Notes under the pieces: generated by a model | Told to the model about the DNA's origin: nothing | Databases searched by the model: none | The model's input: the letters and a program-made list of their open reading frames with translations, nothing else | NCBI RefSeq assembly: GCF_034180645.1 | Contig: NZ_JAXFNY010000016.1 | Location: 71,939 to 135,938 of the forward strand | Reading direction: 5' to 3' | DNA: 64,000 bases | DNA from: Mobiluncus sp034180645 | GTDB taxonomy: Bacteria; Actinomycetota; Actinomycetes; Actinomycetales; Actinomycetaceae | Translations under genes and position numbers: made by a program | In this document: positions 16,666 through 25,125 of the stretch, one piece after another | How positions within the stretch are numbered: the first letter of the stretch is position 1 | How the letters are laid out: each line of letters begins with the position of its first letter

Positions 16666-17328
16666 ATGCAGCGGGTTTTTACTTATCACACCGGACACCC
16701 CGTCCTTGACACTTATGCACTGCGAGTGCGGATGGAGGATTACACGGTGTGTGAAACCGCCCTGGTGCCTCGCGCTGAGGTCCCGGATAACCCGCCAGCC
16801 ATGAACGGCGAATCGGAGGAAGTGTTTGTTGTCTTGCGCCACGCCCTGATTGATTGGGAGACTGGGGACGCCAATCCGTGGCGCTATCTGCTGATTGACA
16901 TGCGGGAAACGATTTTTCAAGAAGCGGTGCGTGAGTTTTTGCTCAGCACGAATCGCGCCGCCCTCTATAGTTATGGGCAGGTCGCCAAAAGTCTGGGGGA
17001 CCCGAAAGCTGCCCGAGCTGTAGCCAGAGCTTGTGCCAGTAATCCGGTACCGCTGCTGGTGGCCTGTCACCGCGTTGTGCCGGCACCAACCGCCCAGATT
17101 TATGCCGCCCGCTACCCCAAAATTCGTCAGGAGGCCCAGGCTGCGGGCCCGTTCCCCGCTTCGCGCCGGGGCGTGCCCAAAAGGGCATTGCGGCTCGCCC
17201 AAGCCGCACTTTCCGACCTTGACCTGGGCGGTTATGCCGGTGGGACGGAATTGAAACGCGCCCTCTTGGAATACGAACTCGCGTGGAAACTGGATCTCCT
17301 GGCTAAGAGCACGGCTCGGCGAGGGTAA
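16666..17328 (+). CDS. ogt: Methylated-DNA--protein-cysteine methyltransferase (MGMT family)
   Basis: This suicide enzyme transfers alkyl groups from O6-alkylguanine to its own cysteine. The helix-turn-helix region SYGQVAKSLGDPKAARAVARACASNP precedes the active site LLVACHRVVP, cysteine C134. The usual Pro before Cys is Ala. The family ending GGYAGGTELKRALLEYE is kept. Between them is an insert of about 45 residues (PTAQIYAARYPKIRQEAQ and on) that shorter homologues lack. AGGAGG lies seven bases before ATG 16666. The last 26 bases overlap the end of the nitroreductase gene on the other strand. Confidence 0.88.
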   Translation: MQRVFTYHTGHPVLDTYALRVRMEDYTVCETALVPRAEVPDNPPAMNGESEEVFVVLRHALIDWETGDANPWRYLLIDMRETIFQEAVREFLLSTNRAALYSYGQVAKSLGDPKAARAVARACASNPVPLLVACHRVVPAPTAQIYAARYPKIRQEAQAAGPFPASRRGVPKRALRLAQAALSDLDLGGYAGGTELKRALLEYELAWKLDLLAKSTARRG

Positions 17329-18016
17329 GCGGCGGGTGTTCGGCGCGATACTCGTTTATCTGGGCATCCGGGTCGGGATAACCCAGCGCCAGCCCGGTGA
17401 TTAGCCCGTAATCTTTGGGGATGCGAAACTCCGCTTCGAGAGGCGTCCGCCAGGTCGCGAGCGTTCCAATCGCAACGGTTCCCAGCCCCCGATTCGCGGC
17501 CGCCAGCATGAGGGTGGACAGCATCAGCCCGGCATCCTGGGCGGAAAAAGGCAGCAGCGAGCGGTGGACGAACACGAAAATCCCCACCGGCGCCTGGAAC
17601 AATTCCAGATTTTGGCGCACCTGCTGGGCACGCCCGGGTTCGTCCCCGCGCCCAATCCCCAGGTGCGCATAGTAACGCTTCCCGTTTGCCACCTGGCGTT
17701 TTCGCAGTTCAGGAGGGTATTTTCCCCAGGTTTTAAAGTCGGCTTTGGGTAGTTTTCCTTCCCGCAGCGCCCGCAAGAAGGCACCGGGCCGTCCGCGCAG
17801 CATCCCGGACGCGGTTTCGGCGCGGCTGGCATAGTCCGCCCGGATTCGCTCCAAGCGCTCCCCTGTGGCTACTGCCAGCACGTATCCGCGCGTGTTTGAC
17901 CACGAGGCGCAGTGGCGCGCATCGTCCAAGATATCCTCCAGCACGTGCGCGGGAACTGGTTTATCCAAATAGGCTCGGACCGAATAGCGCTTTTTCAGCA
18001 GTTCGGTGAACTCCAT
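17303..18016 (-). CDS. Nitroreductase family protein
   Basis: An FMN-dependent oxidoreductase of the nitroreductase superfamily, about 237 residues. FTELLKKRYSVRAYLDKPVPAHVLEDILDDARHCASWSNTRGYVLAVA is the standard FMN-binding opening. The AQDAGLMLSTLMLAAANRGLGTVAIGTLA segment and the LALGYPDPDAQINEYR end also match. The start is ATG 18016, with AAAGGACGAGG upstream; the reading frame extends farther but lacks family similarity there. The final codons are duplicated at 32603-32644. The physiological substrate is unknown. Confidence 0.9.
   Translation of the reverse strand: MEFTELLKKRYSVRAYLDKPVPAHVLEDILDDARHCASWSNTRGYVLAVATGERLERIRADYASRAETASGMLRGRPGAFLRALREGKLPKADFKTWGKYPPELRKRQVANGKRYYAHLGIGRGDEPGRAQQVRQNLELFQAPVGIFVFVHRSLLPFSAQDAGLMLSTLMLAAANRGLGTVAIGTLATWRTPLEAEFRIPKDYGLITGLALGYPDPDAQINEYRAEHPPLTLAEPCS
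17312..17353. repeat. 42-bp repeat, copy 1 (inside nitroreductase 3' end)
   Basis: These 42 bp recur at 32603-32644 with a single mismatch, in the same orientation. Here they encode EYRAEHPPLTLAEP at the end of the nitroreductase. Confidence 0.95.
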
Positions 18017-18171
18017 TCCTCGTCCTTTCCTCCGGGAAAATCGCGCCGGTATTGGCTTTTTGCCTATCATATCCGACCCGATTTAGCTGCCCTGTCGCGG
18101 ACGTAACCACGCCCGGTCGCCCGAAAACCACAGCCGACTTCTTATGGAAGCGCACCCGGCCGCCCGCACAC

Positions 18172-19587
18172 CTAATGCAGTTTAAAGATTTCGCGCGGCT
18201 GCTCGTCGTTAAGCCTGTGAATCCAGTACTTTGCCGAGGATAGCGGCAGGCGTCCCTCACACACGTAGCGAGCAAGAAAAGCCGCGTCCAGCCGCCGATT
18301 CATGTCGTGACGTGCCGGAATAGACAAAAATGCCCGGGTATCGTCTATGAAACCGGACAATCTGGAGAAACCAGCGGTTTCCGTAGTGGCAGCGTGGAAA
18401 CGCAGAATCGAATCCGGCGCATCGATAAACCACCAGGGAGCACCGATATACACGCTGGGATAATACCCGGCCAAGGGCGCAATCTCGCGCGAGTACACGG
18501 TTTCATCCAAGGTGAACAGCACCAGGTGCAGATCAGGCTCGTGCCCGTAGCGCTCCAGGAGCGGACGCAGCGACCTGGTGTACTCGGTGGCGACGGGAAT
18601 ATCATGCCCGGTATCCGCTCCGAAATGGTTGAACGCGGCGGTTGAGTGATTCCGAAACACGCCAGGATGTACGGTCATCACTAATCCGTCCTCCAGGCTC
18701 ATCTGGGCAAAGCGCGTCAACATCGCCGCCTCGAAGGCGTCGGCTTGTGCGTCGCTGCCCTCACCGGAAACCAATACCTTCAGCAAGCCCGCTAGTTCCC
18801 TATCGTCAAGATCCAGGGCAGCCGGCTGCGCCACTCCGAAGTCTGCGGACACCGCCCCGCGTGCTATGAATCGGCTCCGGCTTTCCCGCATGGCTCGCAA
18901 GTAGTCTCCGAGATTATCCGGCGCGCCGCCGACGCTAGCGGTTAGCGCCTCCACGCGCTCGCGAAACTCCGGTTTGCGCCCATTCACGTAAACGTCGGGA
19001 CGCCACGTGGGTGCAATCCGTCCGCCCAACTCACCTTGGGAAGTGAGTTTCGCTAGTGCCGCGTGATCCTCGAGACTGTCCAGCGGGTCGTCCGTGGTGG
19101 CGAGGAAGGCGATGGGGAAGGAGTTGAACAGCGCGCGCGGGCGGAAATCCGCCTCCGCTAGCCGCGCGCCGATTCGGTCATAGAGCACGTCAGCGTTTTG
19201 GGTGTTCGGTTCTTCGTCGATGCCAAAGAGCGTAACGAACACGTGAGTGAGCCAGTACCCTGAGGCTGTCCCGTCGAAAAGATGCCAATGCTGGCAAAAC
19301 ACTCGCCACGCTTCGCGCGGTTTTGTCATCGCCACTTTGCCGACACCGATACCGTTCAAGTCGACTCCGGCGGCGTTGAGCAGGCGAAACACGTAGTGGT
19401 CGTATCGTAGAAACAGCTCCGAGGCATTGGGGAAGGCCGCGTTATCCAGCAGCAGCCGGGGCTCCACGTGCCCGTGCGGAGAAATAATCGGCAGATCTTT
19501 TACGATTTCGTACAGTTCACGAGCAACCTCGCGGATGGATGGCTCCACCGGGAAGAGCCGGTCGGGATTCAGTTCCAAAGATTCCAT
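18172..19587 (-). CDS. uxaC: Glucuronate isomerase
   Basis: UxaC converts D-glucuronate to D-fructuronate (and galacturonate to tagaturonate). At 471 residues it has the expected length. DLPIISPHGHVEPRLLLDN carries the metal-binding HGH, and LFLRYDHYVFRLLNAAGV follows. FLATTDDPLDSLEDH and the late HDMNRRLDAAFLARYVCEGRL are family signatures. ATG 19587 has AAGGACG upstream; the frame stays open for 121 codons before it without similarity. It is the last gene of the hexuronate operon, 44 bp after kdgK. Confidence 0.95.
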   Translation of the reverse strand: MESLELNPDRLFPVEPSIREVARELYEIVKDLPIISPHGHVEPRLLLDNAAFPNASELFLRYDHYVFRLLNAAGVDLNGIGVGKVAMTKPREAWRVFCQHWHLFDGTASGYWLTHVFVTLFGIDEEPNTQNADVLYDRIGARLAEADFRPRALFNSFPIAFLATTDDPLDSLEDHAALAKLTSQGELGGRIAPTWRPDVYVNGRKPEFRERVEALTASVGGAPDNLGDYLRAMRESRSRFIARGAVSADFGVAQPAALDLDDRELAGLLKVLVSGEGSDAQADAFEAAMLTRFAQMSLEDGLVMTVHPGVFRNHSTAAFNHFGADTGHDIPVATEYTRSLRPLLERYGHEPDLHLVLFTLDETVYSREIAPLAGYYPSVYIGAPWWFIDAPDSILRFHAATTETAGFSRLSGFIDDTRAFLSIPARHDMNRRLDAAFLARYVCEGRLPLSSAKYWIHRLNDEQPREIFKLH

Positions 19588-19631
19588 TGTCGTCCTTCTA
19601 TTCTCCCGCAGCGGGTTTGCAGTGTGCGGTG

Positions 19632-20744
19632 TCAGCGTTTCACGCGCGCTGAACCCCCGGCCACCAGGTTTTCGATTTCTGCCAGGCTGGCCATCGAGGT
19701 GTCGCCCGGCGTGGTCATCGCCAAGGCACCGTGGGCCGCCCCGTAGTTCACAGCCTTTTCGATGTCTCCGAACTCCATCAGACCATAAATCAGTCCGGAC
19801 GCGAAGGAATCGCCCCCGCCCACGCGGTCGAGAATCTCCAAGCCATCTCGCTGGGTGGCTCGGAAAAAGCCCTGCTGACGGTCCCATGCCACCGCGCCCC
19901 AATCGTTGATAGTCGCGGTGCGAACCTGACGCATGGTCGTGCCGATGCATTGGAAATTCGGGAAGGCCCGGGAAGCCTGGTCAATCATGGCGCGAAACGA
20001 CTCCACTTCCAGGTTGTCGAGGTTTTCGTTTGCCCCCTCGATTTCAAAACCAAGTGAAGCGGTGAAGTCCTCCTCATTACCAATCATGACGTCTACGTAT
20101 TGCGCAAGGTCACGGTTCACTTCCTGGCACTTAGCCTGACCGCCGATACTGCTCCACAGACTGGGACGATAGTTCAGGTCGTAGGACACCACGGTGCCGT
20201 ATTTTTTCGCAATCTGCATGGCGGTTTTCGCCACGTCGGCAGTAGTTTCGGACAGGGCGGTGAAGATTCCGCCGGTGTGCAGCCAACGCACCCCCAGTTT
20301 CCCGAAGAGTAACTCCCAATCAACATCGTCGGGCCGCATCTGGGAGGCGGCGGTATTTCCGCGATCATTGCAGCCGACAGCTCCGCGCACTCCATAGCCG
20401 CGTTCCGTGAAGTTGATACCGTTGCGCACGTTGCGTCCCACACCGTCGGATTCAACCCACTTGATGAAGGACGTGTCTACGCCGCCTTGCAAAATGCAGT
20501 CCTCCAGCAGCAGACCAATCTCGTCGCGGACCAGTGCCGTGACGATGGCTGTGCGCCGGGAAAAGGCGCGTCTCGAACCGCGCGCCACGTTGTATTCCCC
20601 GCCGCCTTCAGATGCTTTGAATGCTCGTGACGTGCGAATTCGGCCCTCGCCGGGGTCGAGACGCAGCATCACCTCCCCGAGAGACACCACGTCATAGCGG
20701 CACTGCGAGGCGGGACGGACTTGTAAACCACTGGGTCTGGTCAT
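19632..20744 (-). CDS. kdgK: 2-keto-3-deoxygluconate kinase (PfkB family)
   Basis: Phosphorylates 2-keto-3-deoxygluconate to KDPG. The PfkB fold is shown by VVSLGEVMLRLDPGEGRI, by EGGGEYNVARGSRR, and by the catalytic anion-hole motif DRVGGGDSFASGLIYGL near the C-terminus. At 370 residues it is slightly longer than the E. coli enzyme. The ATG overlaps the eda stop by ATGA. Its place between eda and uxaC fixes the substrate better than the sequence alone does. Confidence 0.92.
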   Translation of the reverse strand: MTRPSGLQVRPASQCRYDVVSLGEVMLRLDPGEGRIRTSRAFKASEGGGEYNVARGSRRAFSRRTAIVTALVRDEIGLLLEDCILQGGVDTSFIKWVESDGVGRNVRNGINFTERGYGVRGAVGCNDRGNTAASQMRPDDVDWELLFGKLGVRWLHTGGIFTALSETTADVAKTAMQIAKKYGTVVSYDLNYRPSLWSSIGGQAKCQEVNRDLAQYVDVMIGNEEDFTASLGFEIEGANENLDNLEVESFRAMIDQASRAFPNFQCIGTTMRQVRTATINDWGAVAWDRQQGFFRATQRDGLEILDRVGGGDSFASGLIYGLMEFGDIEKAVNYGAAHGALAMTTPGDTSMASLAEIENLVAGGSARVKR

Positions 20745-21385
20745 TGGCGAATCTCCTTAACCTTAGCGATGGCTTCGGCACTGAGCCGGGTAATCTGTGC
20801 AAAATCTGCGGCGTGGACAAGTTTGGCGCTCACCATCCACGAGCCTCCCACCGCCGGGACAAAGGGCGCTGAGAGCCATTCCCCCAGGTTGTCGGGGTTT
20901 ACGCCGCCGGTTGGCATAAACTTCATTTGTGGGAAGGGGCCGGCGAAGGCCTTGAGCAGCCCGAGTCCCCCCAGAGCCGAGGCCGGGAAAAACTTCACGA
21001 CCTCCAGACCCCACTTTAGTGTCGCCATAATATCCGTGGGGTTGGCGATACCTGGTAGCAGCGGCACGTTAGCCTCAGCTGCGGCTTTCGCGACTTCCTT
21101 TGAAACGCCGGGGGACACCAGAAACTTCGCGCCCGCGTCGACGGCTCGCCTGGCCTGTTCCTTGTTGACGACTGTGCCGGCACCAACGGTGATTTCCGGC
21201 ACTTCACGGAAGATTGCGGCGATGCAATCGACCGCAACCGGGGTGCGGAAGGTGACTTCCGCCGACTTAATCCCGCCTTCCAGCAGGGCGCGCGCAGTCG
21301 GGACGGCATCCTCGACCCTGTCGAGCACCACGACCGGCACGATGGGGTTTTCTGCCAGGAGCGGCATTGCTGACGGTATTCTCAT
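20741..21385 (-). CDS. eda: KDPG aldolase
   Basis: Splits 2-keto-3-deoxy-6-phosphogluconate into pyruvate and glyceraldehyde 3-phosphate, ending the Ashwell route. The 214 residues cover the whole family: IVPVVVLDRVEDAVPTARAL, EVTFRTPVA with the catalytic Glu, TVGAGTVV, FLVSPGV, and the Schiff-base lysine K131 in LEVVKFFPA, then FMPTGGVNPDNL. AGGAGG is 11 bases before ATG 21385. It lies 15 bp after uxuA and overlaps kdgK. Confidence 0.96.
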   Translation of the reverse strand: MRIPSAMPLLAENPIVPVVVLDRVEDAVPTARALLEGGIKSAEVTFRTPVAVDCIAAIFREVPEITVGAGTVVNKEQARRAVDAGAKFLVSPGVSKEVAKAAAEANVPLLPGIANPTDIMATLKWGLEVVKFFPASALGGLGLLKAFAGPFPQMKFMPTGGVNPDNLGEWLSAPFVPAVGGSWMVSAKLVHAADFAQITRLSAEAIAKVKEIRQ

Positions 21386-21400
21386 AGCTAGGCTTTCCTC

Positions 21401-22480
21401 CTACTTATCTTCGTGGCTTTTCACGATTGCTTCCCACAGTCCGCCGAGGTAGACCGCCCCGAGCGCCCGGTCGTAGAGGGGGTATCCGGGTCGGCCCGTT
21501 TCCCCCCAAATCATGCGACCGTGGTCCGGACGAATATAGACGTCCGGGTTGGTTTCATAGATAGCCTCCAAAATAGCGTACATATCTAGACTGCCGGTGG
21601 AGGACGGGTGGGGAGCCTCGTGGAACTTCTTCGGCCCTAGATACTTGACGTTGCGCACGTGAGCGGCGTTCATCAAACCGCGCTTGCCGAATTCGCGGAA
21701 AATCGCGGGAACATCATTGTCGGGATTGGATCCCAGCGAACCCGCACAGATGCAGAAGCCGTTGAAGCCGGAATCGTAGAGACCAGCAATCTTGTCCATG
21801 TCATCGCGATTTCGATAGATGCGCGGCAGCCCGAACAAATCCCAGGCCGGATCGTCGGGGTGGCACGCCATCTTGATACCGACCTTTTCTGCCGTGGGAA
21901 TGATGCCTTCCAGGAAGTATCGGTAGTTGGCGCGCATTTTCTCGTGGTCAACCTCCTGATACTGTGCCATCACCGTATCCAGATGAGCCAGGCGTTCCGG
22001 CTCCCATCCGGGCAGAGTTAGCCCGCCGGATTCCTTCGCGGTCAGCTCCACAATGTCGCGCGGGGTCATGCCCTCAATCTGGGCATGGTCGTAGTACAGG
22101 CAGTTGGAGCCGTCCTCGGTGACGTGGGCCAGCTCGGTGCGCAGCCAGTCAAAGACGGGCATGAAGTTATAAATCACGACCTTCACACCGCACTTTGCCA
22201 GGTTCTCCAGACACTTGTTGTAGGCGTCTATGTATTTGTCGCGCGTGGGCAGACCCAGCTTGATATCCTCGTGCACGTTGACGGATTCGATAACTTCGCA
22301 TTCGAGCCCGGCAGCGTGAACGCCGTCAATCATCTCCCTGATTTCGTGTTCTTCCCACACTTCCCCGGCGGCCTTGCCGTTCAAGGTGCCCATGATTCCG
22401 GTCATTTCCGGGATTTGTTTGATGTAGCGCAGCGGAATCGGGTCGTATCCTTCTCCGTACCAGCGGAATGTCATCTTCAT
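21401..22480 (-). CDS. uxuA: Mannonate dehydratase
   Basis: Dehydrates D-mannonate to 2-keto-3-deoxygluconate. The 359 residues begin MTFRWYGEGYDPIPLRYIKQIPEM-like and continue with VIESVNVHEDIKLG, IYNFMPVFDWLRTEL, MACHPDDPAWDLFGLPRI and a C-terminal DVYIRPDHGRMIWGE, all diagnostic of the metal-dependent UxuA. The ATG overlaps the uxuB stop (ATGA). It lies in the hexuronate operon between uxuB and eda. Confidence 0.97.
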   Translation of the reverse strand: MKMTFRWYGEGYDPIPLRYIKQIPEMTGIMGTLNGKAAGEVWEEHEIREMIDGVHAAGLECEVIESVNVHEDIKLGLPTRDKYIDAYNKCLENLAKCGVKVVIYNFMPVFDWLRTELAHVTEDGSNCLYYDHAQIEGMTPRDIVELTAKESGGLTLPGWEPERLAHLDTVMAQYQEVDHEKMRANYRYFLEGIIPTAEKVGIKMACHPDDPAWDLFGLPRIYRNRDDMDKIAGLYDSGFNGFCICAGSLGSNPDNDVPAIFREFGKRGLMNAAHVRNVKYLGPKKFHEAPHPSSTGSLDMYAILEAIYETNPDVYIRPDHGRMIWGETGRPGYPLYDRALGAVYLGGLWEAIVKSHEDK

Positions 22481-24099
22481 TTGTTGTACTCCTTATCGAG
22501 GGTTGAGCGCACGGCACCAGTGCCGGCGATGAGCTGCAAAAAGTATTGTTCGGTCGCCTGCGCCAGCGGCGTGGCGTACAGGTCGGTGCGAAAGATGTCG
22601 GTGTCGGAAAGTATCGGGTAAAGTGCCTGGTGAACCTCTTTTGCGGTATGGTTTCCACCGAGGGTGATTCCCGCCACGTGCTTGTGCAGTTCGTCGTATC
22701 TGGGGTCGGATGCCGGCTCGAAAGGCTGACCGTCGTCGCCGATACCCATCAGGAAACGGCACCACAGAGCGAAAACGAACGGAATCGCCCGCAAAGTCTC
22801 GAGGTCAAGTCCGCGCGCCAGATACTTTTTGATGGTTTCGCCGAAGCGAATGGGAATCTTTTGTGAGGTATCCATGGCGATGCGCGCCGGATTGTCCGGC
22901 AAATACACGTTCGGCAGCCGCACTTCCAGCACCTCGCGCAGGAAGTCCTCGGGCTTTACCACCACCGGATTCGCCACGACCGGCAGCCCTTCCTTCCACC
23001 CCAAGTCATGCACGAGTGCGCTCAGCGCCGGATCGCGCATTTCGGCGTCAATAGTTGGGAAACGTAGCAGGGAGCCAGCCACTGCCAGCGCGGTGTGCAG
23101 GGGATTCAGGCAGGTCGTGACCTTCATGTTTTCAAAATCGTCGCAAATCTCGCGTTTCACGACCAGCACGCCGAGATCATCCCAGTTCGGACGCTCACCC
23201 GCGAATTTGTCTTCGATGATGAGGTATTCCACCGGTTCCGTATTCACGAAACCGGCCAGCGGGGTGCGGTGTGGAGTCTCAACCGCCATATCGCTAAACC
23301 CGAGACCAGCGAGTTTTTCGGCAATCACGGGGTTGGGACGCGGGGTGATTTTATCGATAACCGTGATCGGGAAAGCCACGTTTTTCTCGTCTGAAAGCCA
23401 CTCCAGGAAACCTTCCGGTGCGGTTCCGTGTTCCGCCCAGCCGCGCGCAATCCTCAGAATCGATTCGCGCAGCTTATCGCCGTTATGTGAAAAATTATCG
23501 AAACTGAGCAGGGTGATTGGCGCTCCCCCCGCCCTAAACCGCTCGCACAGCAGCACCGCTGAAAGCACCATGGTCGAGGCGCGCCACCCTTCGGGATCTA
23601 ACGGATTGCCGGCTTGAATCGCCGCCTCTACCCCCGGCTGCAGATTCCCGGAACCATCGCTAATAACGTAGCCTTTTTCGGTGATGGTGTAGCTCATGAG
23701 GGTGACTCCGGGGTCGCGCGCAATCTCCACCAGGCGCGAGAATTCGTCTGCGTCTCGAATCCCCAAACTTTCGCTGATTCCAGCCACCACCCGTAAATCC
23801 TGGTTTCCGTCTGGGTTCAGAGTGACCTTCAAGGTCATGAGATCATGTTTGTTCAGCTGGGTGCGCATATCTGTCGGGTCGCGTGGAGCTACTGCGGTGA
23901 TCGGCCAGTGTTCCCCGCGCTCCAGCAAATCAGCGGCCATGCGGGCGGGATAGCACCGAAACAAGTTCCCCGGCCCAATATGAATCCACCGGGGACGTTT
24001 CCTGCCTTCCCTTTGCATTTCTGCCACGTCAAAGCCGGGCAGCACAATCTCGGGGGCTTTTGTTCTGATATCTTGCAACCCCGCCAGGTTCAACTCCAT
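22477..24099 (-). CDS. uxuB: Fructuronate reductase / mannitol dehydrogenase family
   Basis: NAD-dependent long-chain dehydrogenase of the mannitol dehydrogenase family. In this operon it should reduce fructuronate to mannonate. Visible are WIHIGPGNLFRCYPARMAADLL at the dinucleotide fold, SYTITEKGY, LLSFDNFSHNGDKLRESIL, DKITPRP and the catalytic-region KREICDDFENMKVTTCLNP with the expected Lys and Asn. The 540-residue length is near family norm. GGAGGAGACACT precedes ATG 24099. It follows a 124-bp gap containing repeated TTGCC words. Confidence 0.93.
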   Translation of the reverse strand: MELNLAGLQDIRTKAPEIVLPGFDVAEMQREGRKRPRWIHIGPGNLFRCYPARMAADLLERGEHWPITAVAPRDPTDMRTQLNKHDLMTLKVTLNPDGNQDLRVVAGISESLGIRDADEFSRLVEIARDPGVTLMSYTITEKGYVISDGSGNLQPGVEAAIQAGNPLDPEGWRASTMVLSAVLLCERFRAGGAPITLLSFDNFSHNGDKLRESILRIARGWAEHGTAPEGFLEWLSDEKNVAFPITVIDKITPRPNPVIAEKLAGLGFSDMAVETPHRTPLAGFVNTEPVEYLIIEDKFAGERPNWDDLGVLVVKREICDDFENMKVTTCLNPLHTALAVAGSLLRFPTIDAEMRDPALSALVHDLGWKEGLPVVANPVVVKPEDFLREVLEVRLPNVYLPDNPARIAMDTSQKIPIRFGETIKKYLARGLDLETLRAIPFVFALWCRFLMGIGDDGQPFEPASDPRYDELHKHVAGITLGGNHTAKEVHQALYPILSDTDIFRTDLYATPLAQATEQYFLQLIAGTGAVRSTLDKEYNK

Positions 24100-24172
24100 A
24101 GTGTCTCCTCCATGCCGGCTCTGTGTACCAGAGTTTTCACTACCGGCGCCTCAGTTTCAATTGTGTCGCTTG

Positions 24173-24207
24173 TGGCAACTGGCTGCATAAAATGCCAATT
24201 GTTGCCA
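24173..24207. promoter_or_regulatory. Candidate operator with TTGCCA half-sites upstream of uxuB
   Basis: TGGCAAC (24173-24179) and GTTGCCA (24201-24207) form an inverted pair. A second TGCCA at 24193-24197 lies exactly 10 bp before the one at 24203-24207. The same words recur at 28582-28670 before the GPH and uidA genes, which suggests a shared regulator of the hexuronate genes. Confidence 0.35.
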
Positions 24208-24223
24208 GATACTTTTACCGGTC

Positions 24224-25114
24224 TCAGGGTATCGTTCTCCAGGGTGGGGTGGCCGGCAACAACTTATTAAAGTCAGCTATCAGCTGATCTTGATAGTCGC
24301 CACGGAAGCTCCCCTCCAGGAAACGTGGCAAACCCACTTCACGGAACTCCTGCCAGGACTCCGCCTCGTGACCGGGCCGGATAGGGAACCACAGCACGCC
24401 GTTATCAGCTGCGGCATGACCGTCTCCGGGAGCATCGCCGAGCAACAAAATCCGATCCGCATCGTACTTTCCCACCGCAGCTTCTGCCAGCTGCTGGGAT
24501 TTCGTGCCCATTTCCTGCCCGGCGATGAGTGCCATATAGCGCTTGAGGTCGTGTTCTTCCCACTCGTGGTTGAGCATCTTCAGCGAGGCAGCCGAGACCA
24601 CCATCGCATCAACCTTCCCCTGCATGGCCTCCATCGCTTCGCGCACCCCGTGGAAGGGCGCGCAGTTGTGCACAATCCACGCCACCAGTTCGTTTACAAT
24701 CTCTCCCCACCTGATGCTGCGTTCGATTTCCTCCGAAGGGTGCTGGGCGGCCCACTGCTTGATTCCCGCCTCGCTGAGCGGCAGCCCAGAAGTCACGAAG
24801 CCGTGAAGCTCCCTACCTTCGGGGAGTTTCACCTCGGATTCAAGCACCTCTGGTCGCTGTTTCAACAGGTCAAACAGCAAATCGAGTCCCGCCCAGCGAT
24901 TGATGCCGCGATGAATCGAAAACAGATTCATGTAAATCGCGGTTTCGCGGGTCAGAGTGGAGATGGGCTGCAGGTCAAAGGCCTTAATGTAGGCCGGGGT
25001 GAAACACTCGAAGTGCTTGATGTTCATCTGGTCGATGGCACACCCGTCTGAATCAATCCCGATGAAAAACTCCGTCTGGGGCTTGAAGTCCTCGAGAATC
25101 TTGGCCTCGTTCAT
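24224..25114 (-). CDS. HAD superfamily hydrolase in the hexuronate cluster
   Basis: A 296-residue HAD phosphatase-like protein: motif I is FFIGIDSDGCAIDQ (nucleophile and acid/base Asp), motif II is VVSAAS, motif III lysine is in GTKSQQL, and motif IV is LLLGDAPGD. The large insert between motifs I and II is a helical cap. AGGAGG lies seven bases before ATG 25114. It sits between the GH3 gene and uxuB and is probably in the same operon. The substrate is not evident; a sugar phosphate arising in hexuronate breakdown is a guess. Confidence 0.82.
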   Translation of the reverse strand: MNEAKILEDFKPQTEFFIGIDSDGCAIDQMNIKHFECFTPAYIKAFDLQPISTLTRETAIYMNLFSIHRGINRWAGLDLLFDLLKQRPEVLESEVKLPEGRELHGFVTSGLPLSEAGIKQWAAQHPSEEIERSIRWGEIVNELVAWIVHNCAPFHGVREAMEAMQGKVDAMVVSAASLKMLNHEWEEHDLKRYMALIAGQEMGTKSQQLAEAAVGKYDADRILLLGDAPGDGHAAADNGVLWFPIRPGHEAESWQEFREVGLPRFLEGSFRGDYQDQLIADFNKLLPATPPWRTIP

Positions 25115-25125
25115 GCTCAACCCTC

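Noticed and set aside
18172..19950. uxaC extended at its N-terminus by 121 codons
   Set aside because: The extension is Arg/Gly/His-rich with no family similarity and overlaps kdgK on the same strand; ATG 19587 has a good RBS and gives the normal length.
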